Shown: positions 43,342 to 53,805 of the stretch, piece by piece
Numbering within the stretch: the first letter of the stretch is position 1
How the letters are laid out: every line of letters begins with the position of its first letter
Source: Pilimelia anulata
GTDB taxonomy: Bacteria; Actinomycetota; Actinomycetes; Mycobacteriales; Micromonosporaceae
Length of the DNA: 64,000 nucleotides
Direction: 5' to 3'
Assembly: GCF_014647895.1 (NCBI RefSeq)
Contig: NZ_BMQB01000007.1
Span: 62,001 to 126,000 of the forward strand
The notes under the pieces: generated by a model
Told to the model about the DNA's origin: nothing
Database searches by the model: none
Seen by the model: the letters and a program-made list of their open reading frames with translations, nothing else
Program-made: the position numbers and the translations under genes

Positions 43342-44322
43342 CTACTTCGCCGTACCGGTGACCGCGGTCGCCGTGACCGTGCCGTCGTCGGCGGCGGCGC
43401 CGGTGACCGTGACCCGGCTGCCGACGGCGAGCTGCGCCGGGGTGGCCGGGCGGGCCAGCGTGACGGCGGTGCGGGTACCGGTCCGGACGGTGACGACCTC
43501 GCCGTCTGCGGTCTGGACGTAGACCGTCCGGCCGTCGACCAGCTTGACCGTGCCGGTGATCGGGGCGGCGCCGGTCTGGCCGCCCGGCCCGCCGTTGTTG
43601 CCGGGGCCCTGGTTGTTGCCGTTGTTCCCGCTGCCGGGGCCGTTCTGGCCGCCGGGGCGGTTCTGGCCGTCCCGGCCGCCGCCGGGGAAGCGGCCGCCGT
43701 CCCGGCCGCGGCCGCCGCCGTCGTCCCCGCCGCCGACCGCCCGCTGGGTGTACGCGCCGCCGAGGAAGCCCGCGCCGAGGACGAGCACGAGGCCGAGCAG
43801 CACGGTGCCGCGGTTCCACCAGCGGCGCGGGGCGGCGGCGGCCAGCTCGTCGGCGAACCCGTCGGCGGGCGGGGCGGGGGCGAGCGGGTCGTGCCCGCCC
43901 GGCGGCGGGTCGCCGTCGGCGCCGCCGTCGGTGAGCAGGCGGTGTGCGGTCGGCTCGGGCTCGGCGGGCGTCGCGGCGGGCGGGTCGGTGTGGGGCAGTG
44001 TCACGGTGTCCGCGTCGTGGTCCGTCGGCGGGAGGAGCCACCACTGTTCGCCGGCCGCTGCGTCGTCGGCGGCCACCGGCGGTGCGGCAGCCGGGTCCGC
44101 AGTGGACGGGTCGGCGGGCGCTTCCGCGACCGCCGGTTCCGGGGTGCTCGACTCGGCAGCGTCCGGTTCGGCGCCGTCCGGTTCCGCGGCGTCCGGTTCG
44201 GCGCCGTCCGATTCCGCGGCGTCCGGTTCGGCGCCGTCCGGTTCGGCGGGGGTCGGTGCTGCGGGCGCCGTCGCCGCGGACGGCGGTGGGGTGTCGGCCG
44301 GGTCGCTGGGGAGAGCGTTCAC
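43342..44322 (-). CDS. Single-span membrane protein with DUF5666-like external domain
   Basis: 326 aa from GTG 44322. About 165 residues of acidic, Pro/Ala-rich cytoplasmic sequence include three 10-residue repeats (EPDGAEPDAA-type). One helix follows (VLLGLVLVLGAGFLGGAYTQRAV). A Gly/Asn-rich spacer leads to a small beta domain (ITGTVKLVDGRTVYVQTADGEVVTVRTGTRTAV, SRVTVTGAAADDGTVTATAV) like DUF5666. It is the last gene of the export operon, 7 bp after the permease, and may act at the cell wall with the adaptors. Confidence 0.7.
   Translation of the reverse strand: MNALPSDPADTPPPSAATAPAAPTPAEPDGAEPDAAESDGAEPDAAEPDGAEPDAAESSTPEPAVAEAPADPSTADPAAAPPVAADDAAAGEQWWLLPPTDHDADTVTLPHTDPPAATPAEPEPTAHRLLTDGGADGDPPPGGHDPLAPAPPADGFADELAAAAPRRWWNRGTVLLGLVLVLGAGFLGGAYTQRAVGGGDDGGGRGRDGGRFPGGGRDGQNRPGGQNGPGSGNNGNNQGPGNNGGPGGQTGAAPITGTVKLVDGRTVYVQTADGEVVTVRTGTRTAVTLARPATPAQLAVGSRVTVTGAAADDGTVTATAVTGTAK
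44161..44250 (-). repeat. Three tandem 30-bp repeats
   Basis: Three copies of a 30-bp unit (44161-44190, 44191-44220, 44221-44250), nearly identical, encoding an acidic Asp/Glu-Pro-Ala decapeptide in the membrane protein's cytoplasmic arm. In frame, so copy number may vary. Confidence 0.9.
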
Positions 44323-44329
44323 GGGAGCC

Positions 44330-46238
<1,909 letters not shown>

Positions 46239-46242
<4 letters not shown>

Positions 46243-47513
46243 CCGCGACCACCGCCCTGGCCGCCGCCGCCGGGTCCGCGGCCCCCGCCGCCGATGCCGA
46301 AGCCGCCGGGGCCGAAGCCGCCCTGGCCGCGGCCGTTCTGCCCGGTACCGGTCGGGGTGGGCAGGACCACCTGCTCGCCGGGCTCGACGCCCTCGGCGAT
46401 CTCGACGAACGCCGCGCTCTCCAGGCCCACCCGCACCTGCCGGACGGTCTGCCGGCCGTTCTCCAGCACGGTCACCGTGCGCCGGTTGCCGGCCTTGTTG
46501 ACGGCGGCCGCCACCACGTACACCGTGTCGGTCGCCCGGCCGGTGACCACGCTGGCGGTGACGGTCTGGCCGGCGCGGGCGGCGGCGGGCCGCTCGGCCA
46601 GCGAGATCGTGGCCGCGTACGTGACGACGCCGTTGCTGCTCGTCGCGTTGGGGTCGATCGTGACGACCTTGCCCTCGACCCGGGTGTCGGCCAGGGCGTT
46701 CCAGGTGACCGTGGCGGCCTGGCCGACGCGCAGCCTGACCGCGTCGGCCTCGGCGAACGACGCCGTCACCTGGAGCCGGCCGAGGTCGGCCAGCTCGATG
46801 AAGCCGCTGGTGCCGCCGGTCGACGCGGACGACGCGGCGGTGCCGGTGCGGCCGGCGCTGTTGTTGCCGGCCCCGCCGCCGGTGCCGCCGCTCGTGCTTC
46901 CGCCGCTGCTTCCGCTGCTTCCGCTGCCGCCGGAGGAGCCGCCGATGCTGCCGTTGATCTTCGTTACCGTGCCGGCGATCGGCGCGGTCAGGGTCGCGCC
47001 GGCGACCGCGTCCCGGGCCTCCCGCACCGCGAGGTCGGCCTCGGTGACCTGCGCCTGCGCCTGGCTGGTGTCCTGGCCGGCGTCGGACGCCCGGGTCACC
47101 GCGTCGTTGGCCGCCGACAGGTCCGCCCGCGCCGCCGTCAGGCCGCGGCGGGCCGCCGCGGCGTCCACCGTGGCCAGCGTGGCGCCCTTGGCGACCCGCT
47201 GGCCGACCCGGACCCGGATGTCGGTGACCGTACCGCTGGTGGTGAAGTCCGCCGCCGCCGTCAGCGCGCTGGCCACCGAGCCGTCCGCCTCGACCGTCGC
47301 GGTCAGGTCGCCGGTCAGCACCGGCACCGTCCGCGCGCCCGTCGCCGCGGGCTCGTCGGCGCCGCCGGTGACCGCCCGGTACGCCCAGAAGCCGCACCCG
47401 GCGACCAGTACCAGCAGGACCGCGTTGACCAGCAGCGTCGGCCGCTTCGTCCGGGCGGACAGCGCGGCCGCCGCCGCGACGGGGCGCGCCACCGCGCGCC
47501 GCACTCTCACCAT
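46239..47513 (-). CDS. Membrane-fusion (HlyD/MacA-like) adaptor protein 2
   Basis: 424 aa. An N-terminal anchor (LLVNAVLLVLVAGCGFWAYRAV), lipoyl half-motifs around TVTDIRVRVGQRVAKGATLATVD and GATLTAPIAGTVTKI, an alpha-hairpin between, and C-terminal beta-barrel domains. A Gly/Ser-rich insertion lies after the second lipoyl half, and the protein ends in a Gly-rich run. It begins within the stop region of adaptor 1 (7-bp overlap). Adaptors in Gram-positive MacB-like systems link the permease to the cell wall space. Confidence 0.88.
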
Positions 47514-49300
47514 GCCGTCCGGACCCTCTCGCCCTCGGCCAGCCCGGAGGTGACCTCGATGTACTGATCGCCCTGCACGCCGACGCCGATCGGCCGGTCG
47601 CTCGCCCGCCCGTCGGCCACCACCCGGACCGTGCCCCGCCCGGCCGCGATGTCGTGCACGGCGCCGGTCGGCACCCGGACCGCGTCGCGGACCGCGCCGG
47701 CCGTGACGAGCACCCGGGCGCTCTGCCCGAGCAGCAGGCCGGCGGGGGCGCGGGCGAAGCCGAGCACCGCCCCGTACGTCACGACCGCGTTCGTGGTGGT
47801 CCCGACCGGGTCGACCGCGGTGACCGTGGCCGGCACCGGGTCGGCGATGCCGGGGATGGTCACGCTCGCGGCCTGCCCGGTGGCCAGCCGGCCGGCGTCG
47901 GCCTCGGGGAAGCTGGTCGCGACCTGGAGCCGGTTCACGTCGCTGACCTCGATGAACGTGCCGCCTGCCCGGGCGGCGGTGCCGACCTTGCCGGCGAGGG
48001 CGAGGACCTTGCCGGCGATCGGGGCGGTGATGGTGGTGCCGGCGAGCTGGGCCTCGAGGTCGGCGAGCTGGCGGCGGGCCCGGTTGACCCGCTGCTCGGT
48101 GGAGAGGATCGCGTCCCCGCCCTGGCCGCTGCCGTCCTGCCCGGCCCCGCTCCGGCCGTCGCCGTTCCGGCCGCCCGGGGCGCTGCCGGCGCGGCCGGAT
48201 CCGTTCTGCCCGTTCCGGCCGGAACCGTTCTGTCCGCCGCCGGTGCCGTTCCCGCCGGGGCCGCCGTTCTGGCCGCCGCCGCCGCCGTTTCCGTTCCCGT
48301 TCCCGGTGCCGTTCCGGCCGCCGCCGGTGCCCGTGCCGCCGCCCGGGTTGCCGGGACTGCCCGGTCCGCCGGAGCCGCCGGGGTTGCCGGTACCGCCGCC
48401 GGGGGTGCTCGGGTGCGGCTTCGTGGGGGACGGTGACGCCGTCGGTGTGGGGGAAGGGGAGGGGCTCGGGCAGGGGCAGGGGTGCGGTGGGCGCGGGTGC
48501 CGCGGCCGCGGGTGCCGGCCCGGGGGCTCGCCCGCGTCGGGGTCGTCGTCGGGGTGGTACAGCGGCTCGTACTCGGCGACCAGCCGCAGTGCGACCCCGC
48601 CGCCGCTCGCGCCGTTGGTCGCGGCGGTCGCCGTGCCGGCGGCGGTCGCGGTGGCGCCGGCCGCGGCGGCGGGTACCGCGGTGCCCGCCGCCGCGGCGGT
48701 GTCCGTGGTGGTGCCCGCCGCGGCGGTGTCTGTGGTCGTGGTGCCGGCGGCGGCGTTCGCGGCGGTGGTGGCCGCGGCGCGGGCCTCGGTCAGCGCCGTC
48801 TCGGCCAGGTCCAGGCCGGTGCGCGCCAACCCGACCCGCTCGGCCAGGGCGCTGCTGTCGATCGCGGCGAGCACCTGCCCCACCCGGACCGGGTCGCCGA
48901 CCCGGACCCGGACGGCGGTGACCGTGCCGTCGGCGGTGAAGGCGAGGCTGCGGGTCCGGGTCGACTCGACCGTCCCCGTCGCCGAGAGCTGGACCGTCAC
49001 CGGTCCCCGGTCCACCGTGGCCGCGGCGGCGGGGTCGCCGGGGGCGGCGTCCCGGGTGATCGCGTACGCGGTGCCGGCGGCGGCGACCTGGGACAGGACC
49101 AGCAGCCCGAGCATCACGCGCAGTTGCCGCCGGTCGGGGCGCGGCCACCGGCCGCGGCCGGTCGGGCGGCGCGTCGCGACGAGCGCCGCCAGCGGGCGGC
49201 GCGGCCTGCCGCCGCGCCACGGCAGGCGCGGCGGTCCTGGCAGTTTCCGCAGTTCACCGCGGAGCCAGGCGGGCCCTCGGGGGAGGATTCGGGTCGCCAT
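47507..49300 (-). CDS. Membrane-fusion adaptor protein 1 with a very large low-complexity insert
   Basis: 597 aa. A basic ~60-residue N-terminus, one helix (VMLGLLVLSQVAAAGTAYAI), then TVTAVRVRVGDPVRVGQVLAAID as the first lipoyl half. The second half (TTITAPIAGKVLALAGKVGT) comes only after an insert of about 225 residues (roughly DNA 48120-48800): first Ala/Thr-rich, then His/Pro/Ser-rich, then Gly/Asn/Gln-rich. Normal relatives have a coiled-coil hairpin here. A GATACT hexamer lies eight bases before the ATG. First gene of the five-gene export operon. Confidence 0.85.
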   Translation of the reverse strand: MATRILPRGPAWLRGELRKLPGPPRLPWRGGRPRRPLAALVATRRPTGRGRWPRPDRRQLRVMLGLLVLSQVAAAGTAYAITRDAAPGDPAAAATVDRGPVTVQLSATGTVESTRTRSLAFTADGTVTAVRVRVGDPVRVGQVLAAIDSSALAERVGLARTGLDLAETALTEARAAATTAANAAAGTTTTDTAAAGTTTDTAAAAGTAVPAAAAGATATAAGTATAATNGASGGGVALRLVAEYEPLYHPDDDPDAGEPPGRHPRPRHPRPPHPCPCPSPSPSPTPTASPSPTKPHPSTPGGGTGNPGGSGGPGSPGNPGGGTGTGGGRNGTGNGNGNGGGGGQNGGPGGNGTGGGQNGSGRNGQNGSGRAGSAPGGRNGDGRSGAGQDGSGQGGDAILSTEQRVNRARRQLADLEAQLAGTTITAPIAGKVLALAGKVGTAARAGGTFIEVSDVNRLQVATSFPEADAGRLATGQAASVTIPGIADPVPATVTAVDPVGTTTNAVVTYGAVLGFARAPAGLLLGQSARVLVTAGAVRDAVRVPTGAVHDIAAGRGTVRVVADGRASDRPIGVGVQGDQYIEVTSGLAEGERVRTAW

Positions 49301-49349
49301 ACCGAGCGAGTATCACCGTCCGTGCTGACGGTGCGGTGGACCGAACCTC

Positions 49350-49390
49350 GGAGTTACCTCATAGTCTGCGATCAATTCAAAGGTAACTCC
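49350..49390. promoter_or_regulatory. Inverted repeat in the export-operon/lipoprotein divergent promoter
   Basis: GGAGTTACCT (49350-49359) and AGGTAACTCC (49381-49390) are perfect reverse complements with starts 31 bp apart, three helical turns. It lies 50 bp upstream of the export operon start and 122 bp upstream of the lipoprotein start. A candidate site for the neighbouring OmpR-type regulator. Confidence 0.5.
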
Positions 49391-49512
49391 CAGTTATGGC
49401 CGACCGGACTCCGAGGTGTGCGGCGTTGGCTGTTGGTCGCAAACCCGCCCCCGCGGCGGTCCCCACGGGCCCACCCTTTTCGCCCGAACCCACTCCACCG
49501 AGGAGGAAGCCG

Positions 49513-50139
49513 GTGCGGCGTACAGGTAGGTCGATGGCGGCGCTCGGCGCCGTCCTGGTGGCGGGCGGGCTGGTCCTGGCCGGCTGCGGCGGCGACGACG
49601 AACCGGCGGCCGGGAACGGACCCGGCGGCGACCGCGGGCGGGGCGGCGCGTTCACGGCTTACGTCAACTGCCTGCGCGACAACGGCGTGGTGCTGCAACT
49701 GCCGTCCGGCCGGCCGGGGCGCGGCGACGGCCAGGGACGACCGGGCGGCGAGGGGCAGGGCCGGCCGGGCGAGGGTCGACCCGGCGACGGACCGGGCGGG
49801 CCGGGTGGACCGAGCGGCGATGGGCAGGGGCGGCCCGGTGGCGATGGGCAGGAGCGGCCGGGTGACGGGCCGGGTGGTCCGGGCCGGCGGCCCGGCGGGC
49901 CGTTCCGCAAGCCGGACAGCGTCGACCAGGCGACCTGGGACAAGGCGCAGCAGGCGTGCGCGTCCGTCCGGCCGACGCTGCGGCCCGGCGGCGGGCGCGG
50001 CGGGCCCGGCTCGGCGTACCGGAACTGCCTGCGCGACCAGGGCGTGACCTCGCGCAACCCCGACGAGGCCGACCCGACGGTCGCCAGGGCCCTGGCGAAG
50101 TGCAAGGCCCTGCGGCCCTCCCCGGCGCCGACGGGCTGA
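49513..50139 (+). CDS. Small lipoprotein with Gly/Arg/Pro-rich linker
   Basis: 208 aa from GTG 49513 with GGAGGAAGCC upstream. The lipobox is LVLAGC with the lipidated C25. Two similar Cys-containing modules, AYVNCLRDNGVVLQLP and AYRNCLRDQGVTSRNP, with ACASVRP and KCKALRP, flank a ~90-residue Gly/Arg/Pro/Asp repeat region. The paired NCLRDxGV modules suggest an internal duplication. It diverges from the export operon and may be its extracytoplasmic partner. No family recognised. Confidence 0.75.
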   Translation: MRRTGRSMAALGAVLVAGGLVLAGCGGDDEPAAGNGPGGDRGRGGAFTAYVNCLRDNGVVLQLPSGRPGRGDGQGRPGGEGQGRPGEGRPGDGPGGPGGPSGDGQGRPGGDGQERPGDGPGGPGRRPGGPFRKPDSVDQATWDKAQQACASVRPTLRPGGGRGGPGSAYRNCLRDQGVTSRNPDEADPTVARALAKCKALRPSPAPTG

Positions 50140-50295
50140 GCCCGACCGGCCGAGCGCGGCGCGGACCCCGTCCCCCGATCGCGCTGCGCCGGAGCCCGGT
50201 GGGACCGTCCCCGCGGCCCACCGGGTTTCCGCGCCCCCCGATCGTCGGCGTGGTGCGGCGGGGGTTCCGTCACACCGGCGTGGTGTCATGGCGGC

Positions 50296-53200
50296 GTGAG
50301 TACGCCGCAGTTCCGGTTGGTCCGTCGGTCCGCCGACGGATCGCCTGACGCGGCCCACCGGCCCGCCGACGGACCGGTCGACGCGACTTCCGGGCTCGCC
50401 GACGGATCGGCTGACGCGGCCCGTCCGGCCGGCGACGGCGCGGGCGGCGGGCTCGCCGGTGGCCCGGCCGCACCGGGCGACCCCGCGGGGCCGGGGCGCT
50501 CGGCGTTCGTGCCCGACCCCGCGCAGCAGCGGGTGATCGGGCACACCGCCGGGTCGCTGCTCGTGCTCGGCGCCCCCGGTACCGGCAAGACCAGCGTCCT
50601 CGTCGAGTGCGTCGCCGCCCGGGTGGCCGGGGGCGTCGACCCCGAGCGGGTGCTCGTGCTCACCTTCGGCCGCCGGCCCGCCGGGGCGCTGCGGCACCGG
50701 ATCGAGGCCCGGGTCACCAGGGCCGCCGCGGCCGTGCACGAGCCGCTGGTCCGGACCTTCCACGCGTACGCGTTCGGCCTGCTCTGCCGCGCCGCCGGCA
50801 GCCGGGGCGAGCCCGCGCCGCGGCTGCTCAGCGGCCCCGAGCAGGATCTGATCATCCGCGAGCTGCTGGACCCGGCCGACGGCGCCGACCCGGTGCAGTG
50901 GCCGGCGGGGCTGGCCGCGGCCCGCGGTACCCGGGCGTTCGCCGGCCAGCTCCGGGACCTGCTGCTGCGCACCGCCGAGCGCGGCGTCGGCCCGGACGAG
51001 CTGGCCGCCCTGGGCCGCGCGGGCGGGCGGGCCGACTGGGTGAGCGCGGCGGCGTTCGTCGACCAGTACGTCGAGGTGCTCGCGCTGCGCGAGGCGACCA
51101 CCCGCGGCGCCCCGGCGTACGACCACGCGGAGCTGATCCAGGCGGCCGCCGCGGCGCTGCGCGAGGACCCCGAGCTGCTGGCCGCGGAGCGGCGCCGGCT
51201 GGCGTACGCGTACGTGGACGAGTATGCCGAGACCGACCCCGCCCAGCGCGACCTGCTGGCCCTGGTGGCCGGCGGCGGGGCGCCGGTGGTGGCGTTCGCC
51301 GACCCGGACAGCGCGGTGTACGGCTTCCGCGGCGCCGACCCGGCCGGCGTGCGCGACTTCGCCGACCGGTTCGCCGGCCCGGCGGGCCCGGCGGGCACGG
51401 TGCTGCTGGACCGGGCGTACCGGTCCGCGGGCGACCTGCACGCGGCCACCCGCCGGGTCGCCGCCCGCCTCCGCGGCCCCGGCCCCCACCGCCACCCCAC
51501 CCCGGCCGCCCCACCCGAGTCCGGCGTGGCAGCGACCGGCGCCGCCCCCGCGCCCGAACGGGAGCCGGCCGCGCCCGCCCGCCCGCGCCCCGACCCCGAC
51601 CGCGGCGACGGCGCCCGCCCGCCGGTCGAGGTGGCGACGTTCCGGACCGGGACCAGCGAGGCCGCCTACGCCGCCCACGTGCTCCGCGAGGCGCACCTGC
51701 GCGACGGCGTCCCCTGGTCCCGGATGGCCGTGCTGGTCCGGTCCGCCCGCGGGCAGCTCCCGCTCGTCCAGCGCGCCCTGCACGTCGCCGGCGTGCCCAC
51801 CGCGCTCCAGGTCGAGGAGCAGCCGCTGCACCTACAGCCGGCGGTGGCGCCGCTGCTGCTCGTCCTGCGCTGCGCCGTCGACCCGGCCGCGCTGGACGAG
51901 GACGCCGCGGTCGCGCTGCTGCACTCGCCGCTCGGCGGCGCCGACCCGCTGGCCGAGCGGCGGCTGCGCCAGGGCCTGCGGGCGCTGGCGCTGGCCGCGG
52001 GCGACGACCGGCCCACCGGCGCGCTGCTGGTCGAGGCGCTGCGCGACCCGGCCGAGCTGGCCCCGATCGAGCGGCGCTGGGCCGCGCCCGCCCGGGCCGT
52101 CGCCGGCCTGCTCGCCGAGGCCCGGACCGCGCTCGCCGTACCGGGGGCCACCGCCGAGGACGTGCTGTGGGCGGTCTGGCGGGCGACCGGGCTGGCCGAG
52201 CGGTGGGCGGCCCGGGCCACCCGGCCGGCGCGGGCGGGCGAGGCCGGGCACGTGCACCGGCGGCGGGCCGCCGCCGCGGACCGGGACCTGGACGCCGTCG
52301 TGGTGCTGTTCGACCTCGCGGCCCGGTTCGTCGACCGGCTGCCGGGCGCGCGGACCGAGGTGTTCCTGGAGCACGTCCTCGGCCAGCAGTACGCCGCCGA
52401 CAGCCTCGCCCCCAGCGCCGACCGCGGGGCGGCCGTCGCGCTGCTGTCCGCGCACGCCGCGAAGGGCCTGGAGTGGGACGTCGTCGTGGTCGCCGGCGTC
52501 CAGGAGGGGGTGTGGCCGGACCTGCGGCTGCGCGGCAGCCTGCTCGGCGCCGAGCGGCTGGTGGACGTGGTCGCCGGCCGGGGCGACGGGACCGCCGCCG
52601 CGGCCACCGCCGGGCAGCTCTCGGCGCTGCTGGACGAGGAGCGCCGGCTGTTCCACGTCGCGGTCAGCCGGGCCCGCCGCCGGCTGGTGGTCACCGCGGT
52701 GGCGTCCGGGGCGGTGGGCGGCGCGGACGGGGAGGAGCAGCCGAGCCGGTTCCTGTACGAGCTGGGGGCGGTCGCCGCGGGCGACGAAGGCGGCGAGCCC
52801 GCGCTGCCGGTGCGCCGGCTGCCCCGGGCGCTGACGCTGCCCGCGCTGGTGGCCGAGCTGCGGGTGGCGGTCGCCGACCCGGCGGCGCCGGCGGCGCGCC
52901 GCGCGGCGGCCGCGGCCGAGCTGGCCCGGCTGGCCGCCGCCGGGGTGGCCGGCGCCGACCCGGCGGGCTGGTGGGGGCTCGCGCCGCTCTCCGACGACGG
53001 GCCGCTGCACGGGCCGGACGACACCGTCCGGGTGACCCCGTCCACGATGGAGAGCGTGCTGCGGTGCAGCCTGCGCTGGCTGCTGGAGCGGCACGGCGGC
53101 GCCGAGGCGGCGAGCGCCGCGCAGGGCGTCGGCAACCTGGTGCACGCCGCGGCGATGCTCGCCGACGACGCCGGCGCCGACCGGGGGGAGCTGCTGGCGT

Positions 53201-53805
53201 ACGTGGCGGCGCGGTTCGACGCGATCGAGCTGGCGGCGCAGTGGCTGGCCGGCCGGGAGCGGGCCCGGGCGGAGGTGATGGTGGACAAGCTGCTGCGCTG
53301 GCTGGCCGCCAACCCGCGCCGGCTGCTGGCGATCGAGAAGGAGTTCGCGGTCCGGCTGGCCGACACCGCCCCGGTGGTCGAGCTGACCGGCCGGGTGGAC
53401 CGGCTGGAGGTCGACGACGCCGGCCGGCTGGTCGTGATCGACCTGAAGACCGGGCGGACCACCTCGGTCACCGAGCCGGAGCTGGCCGAGCACCCGCAGC
53501 TCGGCGCGTACCAGGTGGCGGTCGAGGAGGGGGCGTTCGCCGAGTACGGCACCGAGTCCGGCGGGGCGGCGCTGGTCCAGCTCGGCACGTCCGCCGCGGC
53601 GGCGGGGGAGCAGGTGCAGCCGCCGGTCGCCGGGGCGGACGACCCCGGCTGGGCCCGGGCGATGGTCGACCGGACGGCCCGGACGATGGCCGCGGCGACG
53701 TTCGCCGCGGTCGGCAACGCCCGCTGCCGGACCTGCCCGGTCCGGGTCTGCTGCCCGGTCTCCGGCAAGGGCCGGCAGGTCGTCGCGCCGGGGGAGGGCG
53801 GATGA
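50296..53805 (+). CDS. adnA: AdnA-like helicase-nuclease subunit
   Basis: 1169 aa, UvrD-like helicase with a C-terminal RecB-type nuclease. A low-complexity N-terminus precedes Walker A GAPGTGKT (92-99). Motif II is DEYAET (308-313) instead of DEYQDT, and motif III is ADPDSAVYGFRGAD, so this is the weaker motor, as described for AdnA. Later motifs include SAHAAKGLEWDVVVVAGVQEGVWP. The nuclease has D1049-L-K1051 and Fe-S cysteines (RCSLRW, then CRTCPVRVCC). Forms a heterodimer with AdnB to resect double-strand breaks. ATGA overlap with adnB. Confidence 0.9.
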   Translation: MSTPQFRLVRRSADGSPDAAHRPADGPVDATSGLADGSADAARPAGDGAGGGLAGGPAAPGDPAGPGRSAFVPDPAQQRVIGHTAGSLLVLGAPGTGKTSVLVECVAARVAGGVDPERVLVLTFGRRPAGALRHRIEARVTRAAAAVHEPLVRTFHAYAFGLLCRAAGSRGEPAPRLLSGPEQDLIIRELLDPADGADPVQWPAGLAAARGTRAFAGQLRDLLLRTAERGVGPDELAALGRAGGRADWVSAAAFVDQYVEVLALREATTRGAPAYDHAELIQAAAAALREDPELLAAERRRLAYAYVDEYAETDPAQRDLLALVAGGGAPVVAFADPDSAVYGFRGADPAGVRDFADRFAGPAGPAGTVLLDRAYRSAGDLHAATRRVAARLRGPGPHRHPTPAAPPESGVAATGAAPAPEREPAAPARPRPDPDRGDGARPPVEVATFRTGTSEAAYAAHVLREAHLRDGVPWSRMAVLVRSARGQLPLVQRALHVAGVPTALQVEEQPLHLQPAVAPLLLVLRCAVDPAALDEDAAVALLHSPLGGADPLAERRLRQGLRALALAAGDDRPTGALLVEALRDPAELAPIERRWAAPARAVAGLLAEARTALAVPGATAEDVLWAVWRATGLAERWAARATRPARAGEAGHVHRRRAAAADRDLDAVVVLFDLAARFVDRLPGARTEVFLEHVLGQQYAADSLAPSADRGAAVALLSAHAAKGLEWDVVVVAGVQEGVWPDLRLRGSLLGAERLVDVVAGRGDGTAAAATAGQLSALLDEERRLFHVAVSRARRRLVVTAVASGAVGGADGEEQPSRFLYELGAVAAGDEGGEPALPVRRLPRALTLPALVAELRVAVADPAAPAARRAAAAAELARLAAAGVAGADPAGWWGLAPLSDDGPLHGPDDTVRVTPSTMESVLRCSLRWLLERHGGAEAASAAQGVGNLVHAAAMLADDAGADRGELLAYVAARFDAIELAAQWLAGRERARAEVMVDKLLRWLAANPRRLLAIEKEFAVRLADTAPVVELTGRVDRLEVDDAGRLVVIDLKTGRTTSVTEPELAEHPQLGAYQVAVEEGAFAEYGTESGGAALVQLGTSAAAAGEQVQPPVAGADDPGWARAMVDRTARTMAAATFAAVGNARCRTCPVRVCCPVSGKGRQVVAPGEGG

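Noticed and set aside
44161..44250. CRISPR-like array
   Set aside because: The three 30-bp repeats are contiguous without spacers and are in frame inside a coding sequence.
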